Notes under the pieces: model-generated
The model's input: the letters and a program-made list of their open reading frames with translations, nothing else
What the model was told of the DNA's origin: nothing
Databases searched by the model: none
DNA from: Noviluteimonas sp052115395
Lineage (GTDB): Bacteria > Pseudomonadota > Gammaproteobacteria > Xanthomonadales > Xanthomonadaceae
Strand: one strand, 5' to 3'
NCBI GenBank assembly: GCA_052115395.1
Contig: JBFRGO010000001.1
DNA length: 64,000 nucleotides
Made by a program: the position numbers and the translations under genes
Shown: positions 25,761 through 34,409 of the stretch, piece by piece
How positions within the stretch are numbered: position 1 is the stretch's first letter
How the letters are laid out: every line of letters begins with the position of its first letter

Positions 25761-26420
25761 ATGAGCACCGAACCTTCGGCATCGCCGTTCCCCGTCCTCA
25801 ATGCGCTCGAAGCGCGCATCCTCGGCTGCCTGATCGAAAAGCAGGCCACCACGCCCGAGCAATATCCGCTCACCGAGAACGCGATCCAGCTGGCGTGCAA
25901 CCAGAAGACCAACCGCGAGCCGATCATGGAGGTCTCGCCCGGCGACGTCGCGCATGCGGTGCGGCGCATGGAAGAGCGCCGTCTGGTCCGCAACACGCAA
26001 TCGGCGCGCGCATTGCGTTTCGAACACAAGGCCGCGCAGGTTTACAGCCTGACGCCGCAGCAACTGGCGATCATCGCGATCCTGTTGTTGCGCGGGCCGC
26101 AGACGCCGAGCGAAATCCGAACGCGCACCAATCGCATGGCGACCTTCGCCGACCAGGACGACTTGCAACACGCGCTGGATCGGCTGCAGCAGAAGGACGC
26201 GCCGATGATCGTGCGCGTTCCCAGGTCCGGCGGGCAGCGCGAAGATCGCTACATGCATCTGCTGTGCGGGCCGGTCGATGTCGAAGCCTTGCGTCCTGCC
26301 GCCAGCGCGGAGAGTGCGAGTGGCGGTGCATCGCTGGGTGAGCGCGTCGCCGAACTCGAAGCGCGCGTGGAAGCCCTGGAACGCGTGATCGAACGCCTGG
26401 ATCGATCAGCGGGCGCTTGA
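25761..26420 (+). CDS. YceH-like (DUF480) protein
   Basis: This is a 219-residue cytoplasmic protein. The DUF480 tandem winged-helix pattern is strong: LNALEARILGCLIEKQATTPEQYPLT, then VRRMEERRLVR and a second unit with QLAIIAILLLRGPQTPSEIRTRT. A C-terminal coiled coil (ERVAELEARVEALERVIERLD) follows a Ser/Gly linker. The role of YceH is not established. Its last 15 bases overlap the 3' end of the convergent gene. Confidence 0.88.
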   Translation: MSTEPSASPFPVLNALEARILGCLIEKQATTPEQYPLTENAIQLACNQKTNREPIMEVSPGDVAHAVRRMEERRLVRNTQSARALRFEHKAAQVYSLTPQQLAIIAILLLRGPQTPSEIRTRTNRMATFADQDDLQHALDRLQQKDAPMIVRVPRSGGQREDRYMHLLCGPVDVEALRPAASAESASGGASLGERVAELEARVEALERVIERLDRSAGA

Positions 26421-26690
26421 GGGGCCTTCCATCAGGCGCGCGATGAGCGCGATGTCTTCGCCCATCGTCGGCAGGTGCAGCACGCCGATTTCGTCGGTTT
26501 CGATGACCAGGCCCGCGCCGAGGTAGGACCACTCGGCTTCGGGGTAATCGGGCGCGTAGAGGCCGTCGTCGATGACGGCGACCACTTTTCCCTTGAGTCC
26601 ATCGGCGTCGACGCGATCGCCGGGAAGGACGGATTGTCCGCTCTTGTAGCGCATGCGGCGGAAGTCTGGCACAGGCCAAATCGTCGCCAT
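26406..26690 (-). CDS. Hypothetical 94-residue protein
   Basis: This is a small soluble protein with an SH3-like run of strands: GQSVLPGDRVDADGLKGKVVAV, then WSYLGAGLVIETDEIG. That pattern suggests a small beta-barrel, but no family was recalled. A GTG six bases upstream is an alternative start. It is convergent with and overlaps the yceH-like gene by 15 bases. Confidence 0.6.
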   Translation of the reverse strand: MATIWPVPDFRRMRYKSGQSVLPGDRVDADGLKGKVVAVIDDGLYAPDYPEAEWSYLGAGLVIETDEIGVLHLPTMGEDIALIARLMEGPSSAR

Positions 26691-26721
26691 GTTCACGTCC
26701 GTGACCGCGCGCGGCGTGCGT

Positions 26722-27135
26722 TCAACGCACCATCTTGACGCCGAAACGGTCGGTCAGCTCCTGCTGGTCGATGTTCCCGTCGCCGTTGACGTCCATCCAC
26801 TTGAAGCGCATCTCCGAGGCGCGATCGAGTTCGTCGGCGTCCAATAGTTCGTCGGCGTTGCGGTCGGCCACGCGCACGCGGTCGAGCGCATCGTCGGGGG
26901 TCACGCTCGGGCCCAGCAGCGGTGCGAGTTCGGCGGCGCTCAGGTGTTGGTCGCCGTCGGTGTCGAGCGCGCCGATCAGGACCTGCGCATCCACTTCGTA
27001 CTTGCTCAGCCCGCCATCGTGGTTCACGTCCAGGCGCGAGAAGCGCTCGGCGGCGGTGGTCGCGATCTGCTGGGCGGCCAGCGGCGCGCTCGCCAGGACC
27101 AGGAGGACCGCGATTGTCTTCACTTGCACGGCCAT
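26722..27135 (-). CDS. Exported EF-hand protein with four calcium-binding loops
   Basis: This 137-residue protein has a signal peptide (TIAVLLVLASAPLAAQ) and GGAGGCAG ahead of its ATG. Four EF-hand loops are visible: DVNHDGGLSKYE, DTDGDQHLSAAE, DRNADELLDADE and DVNGDGNIDQQE. The first, second and fourth keep most acidic ligands; the third has Ala and Leu at ligand positions and is probably weak. It is likely a periplasmic Ca2+-binding protein. The partner is unknown. Confidence 0.85.
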   Translation of the reverse strand: MAVQVKTIAVLLVLASAPLAAQQIATTAAERFSRLDVNHDGGLSKYEVDAQVLIGALDTDGDQHLSAAELAPLLGPSVTPDDALDRVRVADRNADELLDADELDRASEMRFKWMDVNGDGNIDQQELTDRFGVKMVR

Positions 27136-27253
27136 GATCTGCCTCCACTCGCCCGGGAGCGGGCAGCAGACCAGCCGCCCCGGCACCGGGCAATTGGCCT
27201 TTCGCCCAATGGCCGCTTAGGATCGCCGCACGACCTTGGGGGAGGGCGCAGGG

Positions 27254-27952
27254 ATGGCGGTGACAGGGAGTGAGTCGGGGGTCGCCCGCAAGGCGGCCTG
27301 GAGCGTCATGGTGTTCGTGGTCGGGCTGGCGATCCTCGCCCTGGCGGCGAAGTCGGCCTCGATGCGCGAGGCACGCAGCAACGAAGAAGCCGCGCAGGCC
27401 GTCGCATCCTCGCGCGTGGCCTCCGCGTTGTGGGCGGCGGCCGAACGCGATCGCCAGGCCTTGCGGACCTATCGCGGCAAGGTCGCGGCCTACTCGGCTG
27501 CGATGGATCCCGAGCGCATCATCGCGCCCGACGGCGCGGCGCAGGCGCGCGAGGCGATCGACCACTTCCGCCTGGCCTGCGCCGAATTCGATGCCGCACG
27601 CAACGCCTCGGACATGACGCTGTTGCAGCAGATCGATGCGATCCCCGGCGGCGGCGCCTCCACGCACGACGTGCGCGAAGCACTCGAACGCATCGACGCG
27701 CACGCGCAGCGCATGCGCGAAAACCAGCGTGCGCAGGCCGTTGCCCTGGGCGAGATCGTCGTGTTCCTGTCGTCGCATGCCGATGCGATGGCCTTCGACG
27801 CGCGGGGCCCGGTGTTCCGCGATGCCGCCGACCTGGACGCGTACAACACGCTCGCGCATGCGGCGCGCACCTTGTCGGCGGAAGAAGTGCGGCTCGCCGA
27901 CGGCATCGAACTGCTCACCCGTGACGAGTTCGCGCGCCTGGCGCGCCGGTGA
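27254..27952 (+). CDS. Membrane-anchored hypothetical protein
   Basis: This is a 232-residue protein with one N-terminal helix (AWSVMVFVVGLAILALAAK, residues 16-34), then a long helical soluble region rich in Ala, Arg and Glu, resembling periplasmic four-helix sensor domains. No family was recognised. The ATG has GGAGG eight bases upstream. A weak promoter-like pair (TTGGCC at 27194, TAGGAT at 27218, spacing 18) lies upstream. It is convergent with the histidine kinase gene; the stop codons abut. Confidence 0.65.
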   Translation: MAVTGSESGVARKAAWSVMVFVVGLAILALAAKSASMREARSNEEAAQAVASSRVASALWAAAERDRQALRTYRGKVAAYSAAMDPERIIAPDGAAQAREAIDHFRLACAEFDAARNASDMTLLQQIDAIPGGGASTHDVREALERIDAHAQRMRENQRAQAVALGEIVVFLSSHADAMAFDARGPVFRDAADLDAYNTLAHAARTLSAEEVRLADGIELLTRDEFARLARR

Positions 27953-29107
27953 TCAATCCGTATGCGTGAGCACGATGCGCCCGGGCTCGGCTTCCAGCAT
28001 CCAGCCGGCGCGGTCGGCGGCGTGCGCGAGCAGCGGTGACAGCGCGCCTGCGTCGCTGCGTCGCGCCGACGGATCACGCACGGCATCGGCATCGACGACG
28101 CTCAATTGCCCGTTGTTCCGCGTGGCGAGGATGCGCGTCGCCTCGCGCAGATGCTTGCGCACGAGTGCACGCAGCAACAGCGCGGTTTCGCGTCGCGCGA
28201 CGTTGAACGAACCGCTGGCGTCGATGGTCGTGATGTCCGACCACGGCGCGAGGCTTTCGGCGAGCAACGCGGCGGTTTCCATCGTTTCGCGTTGCACGGG
28301 CGCGCGCCGCGCGGCCCCGAACAACAATTCGATCAGCTCGGCCAATTCCTGCGTGCCGCGGTCCAGGCGTTGCAGGCGCGCGATGTTCGCCGGGTCCTGG
28401 TTCGGTTCGTCGAGCAGCACTTCGGCGACGCCCTGCACGACGGCGATCGGCGTGCGCAAGGCATGGCTGGCATCGGCGAAGAACGCGAGCTGGCGGGCGT
28501 CGGCATCGACCAGGCGCGCCTGGTAGGCGTCGATCGCACGCGCCAGATGGCCCAGTTCGTCGTTGGGCGCGCTTTCGCCCAGGCGCGTGGGCGAGGGTGC
28601 GACAGGAAGTGCATCGACGGCGTTGGACAAAGCCTTGACCGGCGCCAGTGCGCGCCCGGCGAAGATCCAGCCCAGGCCGCCGCCGAGCGCCACGCCGGCC
28701 AGCACCATCCCGGCGAGGAGGATGCGCAGGTGCACTTCGAGCGTTTCGATGTCGCCCAGGTCGATGGAGAACCACATGCGGCCGGCCGCGGTGTCGAACA
28801 CGCCGACGTGGATGCCTTCGTGGCGATCGTCCTCGTGTACGCCCGGGCCGAAGCGCGCCAGGTCCGCCGGCGGCCGCGTGAGGTAACCACTCAGGCGTTG
28901 CGTGCGCGGCAATTCGACACGCAGCCGGTTGGCGATGCGCAGGCTGTAGTCCTCGGCCTGGCCGCGGAGCACCTCCTTGGCGATGATGTGCTCGTAATCC
29001 TCGGTGATCGCGATCACCGCGGCGGAGAACAGCAGCGTCATCACCAGCCCGAGCATCGCGCAGGCGAAGGTGACGCGTCGGCGCAGCGAGGCAGGCGAGG
29101 CGCTCAT
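27953..29107 (-). CDS. Sensor histidine kinase with degenerate or missing ATP-binding domain
   Basis: This is a 384-residue sensor with two membrane helices (about 13-34 and 128-150), a periplasmic domain between them, a HAMP-like region and a dimerisation domain with H-box FADASHALRTP (His215). After about residue 290 the usual ATPase boxes are not recognisable: where the N-box should be the sequence reads LLRALVRKHLREAT without asparagine, and instead of DxGxG it has VRDPSARRSD. Its start overlaps the response regulator stop as ATGA. It may act as a phosphatase or binding partner, or need another kinase. Confidence 0.8.
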   Translation of the reverse strand: MSASPASLRRRVTFACAMLGLVMTLLFSAAVIAITEDYEHIIAKEVLRGQAEDYSLRIANRLRVELPRTQRLSGYLTRPPADLARFGPGVHEDDRHEGIHVGVFDTAAGRMWFSIDLGDIETLEVHLRILLAGMVLAGVALGGGLGWIFAGRALAPVKALSNAVDALPVAPSPTRLGESAPNDELGHLARAIDAYQARLVDADARQLAFFADASHALRTPIAVVQGVAEVLLDEPNQDPANIARLQRLDRGTQELAELIELLFGAARRAPVQRETMETAALLAESLAPWSDITTIDASGSFNVARRETALLLRALVRKHLREATRILATRNNGQLSVVDADAVRDPSARRSDAGALSPLLAHAADRAGWMLEAEPGRIVLTHTD

Positions 29108-29793
29108 GCGGCGGGAACCTGGTAGCCCACGCCGCGCACCGACCGGATCAGCGCCGTGCCGAAGGGTTTGTCGAGCAGCGCGCGCAGCTCGTACATCTGC
29201 GTGTGCAGCGCGCCCATGTCGGTGGCGTCGCTGCCCCACGCGGCGCGCAGCAGTTTATCGTGCGGAACGATGCGCGGGGATTCGGACAACAGGGTTTCGA
29301 GCAACCGACCCTGCAAGCGGGTCAGCGGGATCTGCTGGCCTCCCCGGGTCGCCGTCATCGTGCCGGCGTCGTAGGCGAGCAGGGCGCCGCCGGTCTTCTG
29401 CACCGCGGGCGCGATGCGTCGGTGCAGGGCGCGCAGGCGGGCTTCGAGCTCGCGCAAGGCGAAGGGCTTGACCATGTAATCGTCGGCACCGTGTTGGAAG
29501 CCCCGCACGATGTCGTCGAGCGTGTCGCGGGCGGTGAGCATGAGCACGGGCACGCCGTGGCCCGCTTCGCGCAGGATCCGGCACAGGTCCAGGCCGTCGA
29601 GCCGCGGCAGGCCCAGGTCCAGGACGATCGCATCGAATCCGCCCTGCCGCGCGCGTGCCAGGCCGGTCGCACCGTCGCCGCAATGGTCCACTTCGTGCCC
29701 GCGCCGTTCCAGGAAATCCCAGATGTTGGCCGCGATGTCGTGCTGGTCCTCGATCAGGAGCACGCGCATGCCGGCGGCGGGTGGGGAAGGCAT
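29104..29793 (-). CDS. OmpR-family response regulator
   Basis: This 229-residue regulator has a receiver domain with acidic pair Glu15/Asp16, phospho-acceptor Asp59 (AIVLDLGLP) and conserved Lys (MVKPF), then a winged-helix DNA-binding domain ending IRSVRGVGYQVP. An alternative ATG at 29769 (MRVLLIEDQ) would start closer to the usual N-terminus. It is divergent from the LtaS-like operon, whose promoter region carries direct repeats suited to this family. Confidence 0.92.
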   Translation of the reverse strand: MPSPPAAGMRVLLIEDQHDIAANIWDFLERRGHEVDHCGDGATGLARARQGGFDAIVLDLGLPRLDGLDLCRILREAGHGVPVLMLTARDTLDDIVRGFQHGADDYMVKPFALRELEARLRALHRRIAPAVQKTGGALLAYDAGTMTATRGGQQIPLTRLQGRLLETLLSESPRIVPHDKLLRAAWGSDATDMGALHTQMYELRALLDKPFGTALIRSVRGVGYQVPAA

Positions 29794-29835
29794 GTGCGAA
29801 GCGTGCCATGGGCGCGCGCCGGTGGGTTAACGAAT

Positions 29836-29866
29836 GGCTGAGCCACGGCTGAGCAGCCATTACATT
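29836..29866 (+). promoter_or_regulatory. Candidate response-regulator binding site and promoter of the LtaS-like operon
   Basis: GGCTGAGC occurs twice (29836-29843 and 29847-29854), one helical turn apart (11 bases), the geometry that OmpR/PmrA-type regulators use. A -10-like TACATT lies at 29861-29866 with no good -35, so the repeats sit where an activator would replace it. Binding is inferred, not shown. Confidence 0.45.
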
Positions 29867-29912
29867 TCGACCCCGCACCCTGCGGGCTGTCCGTGCCCCG
29901 CGTGGAGCTGCC

Positions 29913-31913
29913 TTGTCGTTCCGGTCTTCGATTCCCGCCCGCCTGCGGCCGCTTGCGTGGCTCGGTGCGTGCTTCCTGTTCGTTTCCACGCTGACGCGGC
30001 TGGCGTTGCGGCTGCACGCCGGCGCGGCCGCCTTCGACGGCGTTCCGGGCGAGGTGCGGGTCTTCGCACTCGGCCTGGGCTACGACCTGCTGACCTTCCT
30101 GTATTTCGCCTGGCCGCTGGTGTTGTTGCTGTGGCTGTTCCCCAAGGGCTGGCTGGAGAAACGGCGCGGGCGCTGGCCGGTCGAAGCACTGTGCTTCGCG
30201 TTGCTCTGCGTACTGCTGTTCGTCGCGGTGGCCGAGTGGACGTTCTGGGACGAGTTCCAGACGCGCTTCAACTTCATCGCGGTCGACTATCTGGTCTACA
30301 CCACCGAAGTCCTCGGCAACATCCGGCAGTCCTATCCGGTCGGCAAGATCCTCGCGGGCCTGGCGGTCGTCGCGGTTTCGATCGCGTGGTTCACCCGGCG
30401 CGGCCGGCGTGCGACGGGCGACGCGATGCCCTTCGCATGGCGCAGCGCTTTCGTCGCCGGATGGTTGCTGCTCACGCTCGCGGGAACGTGGTTCGTCGAC
30501 AGCGAAATGAAGGATCGCGGGACCAACACCTACGCCGACGAACTGGCGGGCAACGGCATCTATCAATTCTTCGCCGCCTATCGCAACGCCTCGCTGGACT
30601 ACGACCGTTTCTATCGCACGGTGCCGGCCGAGGAAGCGGTGGCGCAGGTGCGTCGCTCGCTCGCCACGCCCGACGCCACCTTCCTGTCGGCGACCGGCAT
30701 CGACCGCCACATCCACAACGCGCGCCCGGAACGTCGGCTCAACGTCGTGCTGGTGAGCGTGGAAAGCCTGTCGGCCGATTACAGCGGGACCTATACGCAA
30801 GGGCCGTCGCTGACGCCGCAGCTGGATGCCTTGTCGAAGGACAGCCTGGTTTTTACCCGTCTGTACGCATCGGGCACGCGCACCGTGCGCGGGCTCGAAG
30901 CCCTGTCGCTGTCGGTGCCGCCGACGCCGGGTGAATCCATCGTCAAGCGCCCGGGCAATACCGGCCTTTTCAGCCTGGCCGAAGTGTTCAACGCGAAGGG
31001 TTACGACTCGGAGTTCCTGTACGGCGGCTACGGCGCCTTCGACGACATGAACGCCTTCTTCGCCGGCAACGGATACGGCGTGCACGACCGCACCGAAATC
31101 GCCGCCAAGGACATCCACCACGAAAACGTGTGGGGCGTGGCCGACGAAGATCTGTACACGCTCGCGCTGGATCGTTTCGACCGTGCGCACGCGGCGGGCA
31201 AGCCGTTCTTCGCGCACCTGATGACCACGTCGAACCATCGGCCGTATACCTTCCCGGCCAACCGCGGGCCGTGGCCGCAGAAGAAACGCCAGAGCGCAGT
31301 GCTGTACACCGACTGGGCCATCGGCGATTTCCTGGCGCGCGCGCGCAAGCACGCCTGGTTCAAGGACACGGTGTTCGTCTTCACCGCCGACCATTGCGCG
31401 ATGAGCGCGGGCAAGGCGGCGCTGCCGGCGTTCCGCTATCGCATTCCCCTGTGGGTGTACGCGCCTGGGCACGTGGCACCGGGCACCTTCGACGGGCTGA
31501 TGGGGCAGATCGACATCGCGCCGACGGTGCTCGGCCTGCTCGGCATGGATTACGACAGTCGCTTCTACGGCGTCGACGTGTTCGAGCACGCGCCCAACCG
31601 CGCCTTCCTCGGCACCTACCAGTTGCTCGGCTACCTGCGCGACGATCGCCTCGTGCAGCTTGCGCCGCATCGTCGCGTCGCCTCGCTGAAACCGGCGATG
31701 CGTGCCGACCTCGTGCAACCGGAGATGGCCGACGATCCGGGTTCGACCCTGCAGGCGGTGAGTTACTACGAGACGGCGGCGCATGCATTCCGCGATGGCG
31801 CGATGCGCAAGCTCGAGCGCGCTGCACCCGAGCCGCGCGAAGCACGCCCCGACGACGCAACCCCCACCGTGCAGGTGCCCGACCCGCAGCAACGCCCGCG
31901 GGCGGCGGGATGA
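29913..31913 (+). CDS. LtaS/OpgB-like membrane phosphoglycerol (or phosphoethanolamine) transferase
   Basis: This 666-residue protein has five N-terminal membrane helices (to about residue 190) and a periplasmic sulfatase-fold domain. The domain shows NVVLVSVESLSADYSG, then SGTRTVRGLEALSLS, where the Thr is the predicted nucleophile, and FVFTADHC with metal-binding Asp/His. This matches the LtaS/MdoB group, which transfers glycerol-phosphate or similar groups to lipids or glycans. The start is TTG after GGAG. Its stop overlaps the PAP2 gene start as ATGA. Confidence 0.85.
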   Translation: MSFRSSIPARLRPLAWLGACFLFVSTLTRLALRLHAGAAAFDGVPGEVRVFALGLGYDLLTFLYFAWPLVLLLWLFPKGWLEKRRGRWPVEALCFALLCVLLFVAVAEWTFWDEFQTRFNFIAVDYLVYTTEVLGNIRQSYPVGKILAGLAVVAVSIAWFTRRGRRATGDAMPFAWRSAFVAGWLLLTLAGTWFVDSEMKDRGTNTYADELAGNGIYQFFAAYRNASLDYDRFYRTVPAEEAVAQVRRSLATPDATFLSATGIDRHIHNARPERRLNVVLVSVESLSADYSGTYTQGPSLTPQLDALSKDSLVFTRLYASGTRTVRGLEALSLSVPPTPGESIVKRPGNTGLFSLAEVFNAKGYDSEFLYGGYGAFDDMNAFFAGNGYGVHDRTEIAAKDIHHENVWGVADEDLYTLALDRFDRAHAAGKPFFAHLMTTSNHRPYTFPANRGPWPQKKRQSAVLYTDWAIGDFLARARKHAWFKDTVFVFTADHCAMSAGKAALPAFRYRIPLWVYAPGHVAPGTFDGLMGQIDIAPTVLGLLGMDYDSRFYGVDVFEHAPNRAFLGTYQLLGYLRDDRLVQLAPHRRVASLKPAMRADLVQPEMADDPGSTLQAVSYYETAAHAFRDGAMRKLERAAPEPREARPDDATPTVQVPDPQQRPRAAG

Positions 31914-32530
31914 TCCGCCGCCGATTCGCGTGGCTGTGCCTCGCGGCCGCGGTCGTCCTGGCGCAGGTGACCGAGGAAGTCCTGGGCAACGAAAGTGCCC
32001 TGGTCGACCGCACCTTGCTCGTGGATATCCACGATGGCGTTCCGTCGAGTTGGGTGCGCGTGTTCGACCTGGCCACGCTGAGCGCATCGGTCAAGGTGTT
32101 GTTGCCCGCAGTCGCGTTGGTGTCGATCGCGCTGGCGTTGGCGCGGCGCCGCCATGAAGCCCTGTTGCTCGCCGTATCCGCGGGGCTGGCCTCGCTGGTC
32201 GTGTATTGGTCGAAGACGGCCTTCGGCCGCGCGCGCCCGGATCTGTGGGACACGCAGTGGTATTGGGGCTCGAGCTTTCCCAGCGGACACACGCTGAGCG
32301 CGGCGGCGATCGCGACCGCCGCGTGCCTGATCGTCGCGCGCGTGCGGCCCGCTTGGCACACCGCCGTTGTTTCGCTGGCCATCGCGTGGGTGGTGGCCGT
32401 GGCGCTGTCGCGCCTGGTCCTCGGCGTGCACTGGCCGACCGACGTGCTCGCGGCCGCGTGCGCGGGTCTTCTCGTCGCGGCTGCCGTGAACGGCGCGCTG
32501 CTCTTCATCGAACACAGGCGCAAGGCATGA
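31910..32530 (+). CDS. PAP2-family membrane phosphatase
   Basis: This 206-residue protein has about five or six membrane helices and the complete PAP2 signature: KTAFGRARP, SSFPSGHT and SRLVLGVHWPTDV, giving catalytic His residues on the periplasmic side. It probably dephosphorylates a lipid phosphate or pyrophosphate such as undecaprenyl pyrophosphate or phosphatidate. It is linked by ATGA overlaps to the transferase upstream and the COG4705 protein downstream. Confidence 0.88.
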   Translation: MIRRRFAWLCLAAAVVLAQVTEEVLGNESALVDRTLLVDIHDGVPSSWVRVFDLATLSASVKVLLPAVALVSIALALARRRHEALLLAVSAGLASLVVYWSKTAFGRARPDLWDTQWYWGSSFPSGHTLSAAAIATAACLIVARVRPAWHTAVVSLAIAWVVAVALSRLVLGVHWPTDVLAAACAGLLVAAAVNGALLFIEHRRKA

Positions 32531-33267
32531 ACGGACGCGTGTCGAGCAAGGTGCCGGCGGTGACGGCATCGTTCTGGTTGATCAAGATCCTCGCCACCAC
32601 GCTGGGCGAAACCGGCGGCGATGCGGTGACGATGTCGATGGGCCTGGGCTATCTGACCGGCACGCTGATCTTCGCGGCGATCTTCATCGCGATGGTGCTC
32701 GTGCAGATCCGTGCCCGCAAGTTCCACCCGGCCGTCTACTGGACCACGATCGTGGCGAGCACCACGGTCGGCACGACGCTCGCCGACTTCGCCGACCGCT
32801 CGCTCGGGATCGGGTACACCGGCGGCGCGACCTTGCTCGCCTGTCTGGTGATCGCATCGTTGTATGCCTGGTACCGCACGCTGGGCACGATCGCCGTGGA
32901 CAGCGTGGGCGATGCGAAATCCGAAGGCTTCTATTGGCTCACGATCATGCTGTCGCAGACCCTCGGCACGGCGCTCGGCGATTGGGTCGCCGATACGGCG
33001 GGCATCGGGTATCTGGGCGGCATCGCGGTGTTCGGCAGCCTGTTGGTCCTGATCGCCCTGCTGTACTGGAAGTCGCGGGTCTCGCACGTGGCGCTGTTCT
33101 GGGCGGCCTTCATCCTCACCCGTCCGCTCGGCGCGGTGGTCGGCGATTTCCTCGACAAACCCTTCGACCACGGCGGCCTGAACTTGAGCCGCTATGTCGC
33201 CTCGGCGGTGATCTGCGTGGCGATCGCGGCCTGCGTCGCCTTGTTCCCCCAGCGCGCGGCACGCTAA
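32527..33267 (+). CDS. COG4705-type membrane protein with four internal repeats
   Basis: This 246-residue, highly hydrophobic protein consists of four related units of about 55-60 residues: each has a LIKILATTLGETGGD-like helix followed by an acidic GD/AD pair and a GIGY-type turn (TTLGETGGD, TTVGTTLAD, QTLGTALGD, RPLGAVVGD). It matches the uncharacterised COG4705 family. Conserved acids inside the membrane suggest ion or substrate binding, but no function is known. It overlaps the PAP2 gene by ATGA. Confidence 0.8.
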   Translation: MNGRVSSKVPAVTASFWLIKILATTLGETGGDAVTMSMGLGYLTGTLIFAAIFIAMVLVQIRARKFHPAVYWTTIVASTTVGTTLADFADRSLGIGYTGGATLLACLVIASLYAWYRTLGTIAVDSVGDAKSEGFYWLTIMLSQTLGTALGDWVADTAGIGYLGGIAVFGSLLVLIALLYWKSRVSHVALFWAAFILTRPLGAVVGDFLDKPFDHGGLNLSRYVASAVICVAIAACVALFPQRAAR

Positions 33268-33277
33268 CCTCCAAGGC

Positions 33278-33988
33278 GTGAACCCCGCCGCCCGACTTTA
33301 CGCACCGCACCTGGCGATGCTCGCTTTCAGCGCGCTCGTGCTCGCCGTGCTGTTCCATTTCACGACGCTGGACCTGCGGCTCGCCGCGCCGTGGTACGAC
33401 TCGGTCAACCACACCTTCCCGTGGCGTTATGCGTGGATCACCAAGTACGCGATCCATCGCCACCTGAAGGTTGCGCAGATCGTGCTGGGCGTGTGCATGT
33501 GCCTGGCCGCGTTGTATGCATTGCGCGCGCGCAACGGGTTCTTCGCGACGCATCGCCGGCGCCTGTGGTGCGTGGCGCTGTCGTTCGTGTTCGTGCCGAT
33601 CATCATCGCGGCGCTGCGTCGCTTCAGTCCGATGCACTGTCCGTGGGACGTGGTCGACTTCGGTGGTTACGCGCCCTATTTCGATCTGTTCCAGGCCGCG
33701 CCGCCGAACATGCGCGCGGGGCGCTGCTTTCCCGCCGCCTTCGTCGCGAGCGGTTCGTGGATGCTGTCCTTCGCCTGGCTCTGGTTTCCCGAGCGACGGC
33801 GCCTGAGCGTGGGCATCGGGCTGTTCACGCTGGCATGGGCCTTCGGCCTGGGCTGGGTCCAGCAGATGCGCGGGGCGCATTTCCTGTCGCACACGCTGTG
33901 GTCGATCTGGGTCAGTTGGCTGATCGTGCTGCTCGTTCATTTCGCGACCGGCGCGTGGCGGGAGATGAACAGCCGGCGCGCGAGTTGA
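33278..33988 (+). CDS. Second PAP2-family membrane phosphatase
   Basis: This is a 236-residue protein beginning with GTG. Membrane helices are interspersed with a divergent PAP2 signature: LRRFSPMHCPWDV in place of the first block, AGRCFPAAFVASG in place of PSGH, and QQMRGAHFLSHTLWS as the third, with HxxSHT His pair. This form resembles LpxE/LpxT-like PAP2 proteins. It follows the COG4705 gene by 10 bases, so it is probably the last gene of the operon. Substrate unknown. Confidence 0.8.
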   Translation: MNPAARLYAPHLAMLAFSALVLAVLFHFTTLDLRLAAPWYDSVNHTFPWRYAWITKYAIHRHLKVAQIVLGVCMCLAALYALRARNGFFATHRRRLWCVALSFVFVPIIIAALRRFSPMHCPWDVVDFGGYAPYFDLFQAAPPNMRAGRCFPAAFVASGSWMLSFAWLWFPERRRLSVGIGLFTLAWAFGLGWVQQMRGAHFLSHTLWSIWVSWLIVLLVHFATGAWREMNSRRAS

Positions 33989-34048
33989 CCTGACGTTGAT
34001 CGCGCAACGCGCAGGGTCGGGTCATACGCCGCATACGGAATCCCGACC

Positions 34049-34303
34049 ATGGCCCGACCGTCCCCCGCTGCACTGGACGTGATGGAGCACATCGCCGACG
34101 CCGTCGACGACCTCGACGTGCTCCTCGCGCAGAACGACCGAATGAGCCCCGCGGAGGTCGCGCGGCGCATGTCGCATGCGCGCGATTCGCTCGTCCGCGC
34201 GCAATCGGTCGGTGCCGAACTCCTGCTGGAAATGCTGAACCTGTCCGAGCGCCACGAGCTGATGCAATCGGAGATCGAAGCCATCCGCGACAACGCGCAT
34301 TGA
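34049..34303 (+). CDS. Hypothetical 84-residue helical protein
   Basis: This is a small hydrophilic protein with no cysteine or membrane segment, predicted to be a helical hairpin (LDVMEHIADAVDDLDVLLAQ and VGAELLLEMLNLSERHELM). It starts with ATG, 60 bases after the PAP2 gene, in a region with no strong ribosome site (CCCGACC). No family was recognised. Confidence 0.6.
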   Translation: MARPSPAALDVMEHIADAVDDLDVLLAQNDRMSPAEVARRMSHARDSLVRAQSVGAELLLEMLNLSERHELMQSEIEAIRDNAH

Positions 34304-34409
34304 TCAGTTCGTGTGGGCGTGGCTGAACGCGCGCGTTTTTCACCTGCCCTTGAGAAGTGTTCGCCCACTGTGAAGTTGCATTCCGCAGTCGTCGAAATCA
34401 GGGGGTCGA

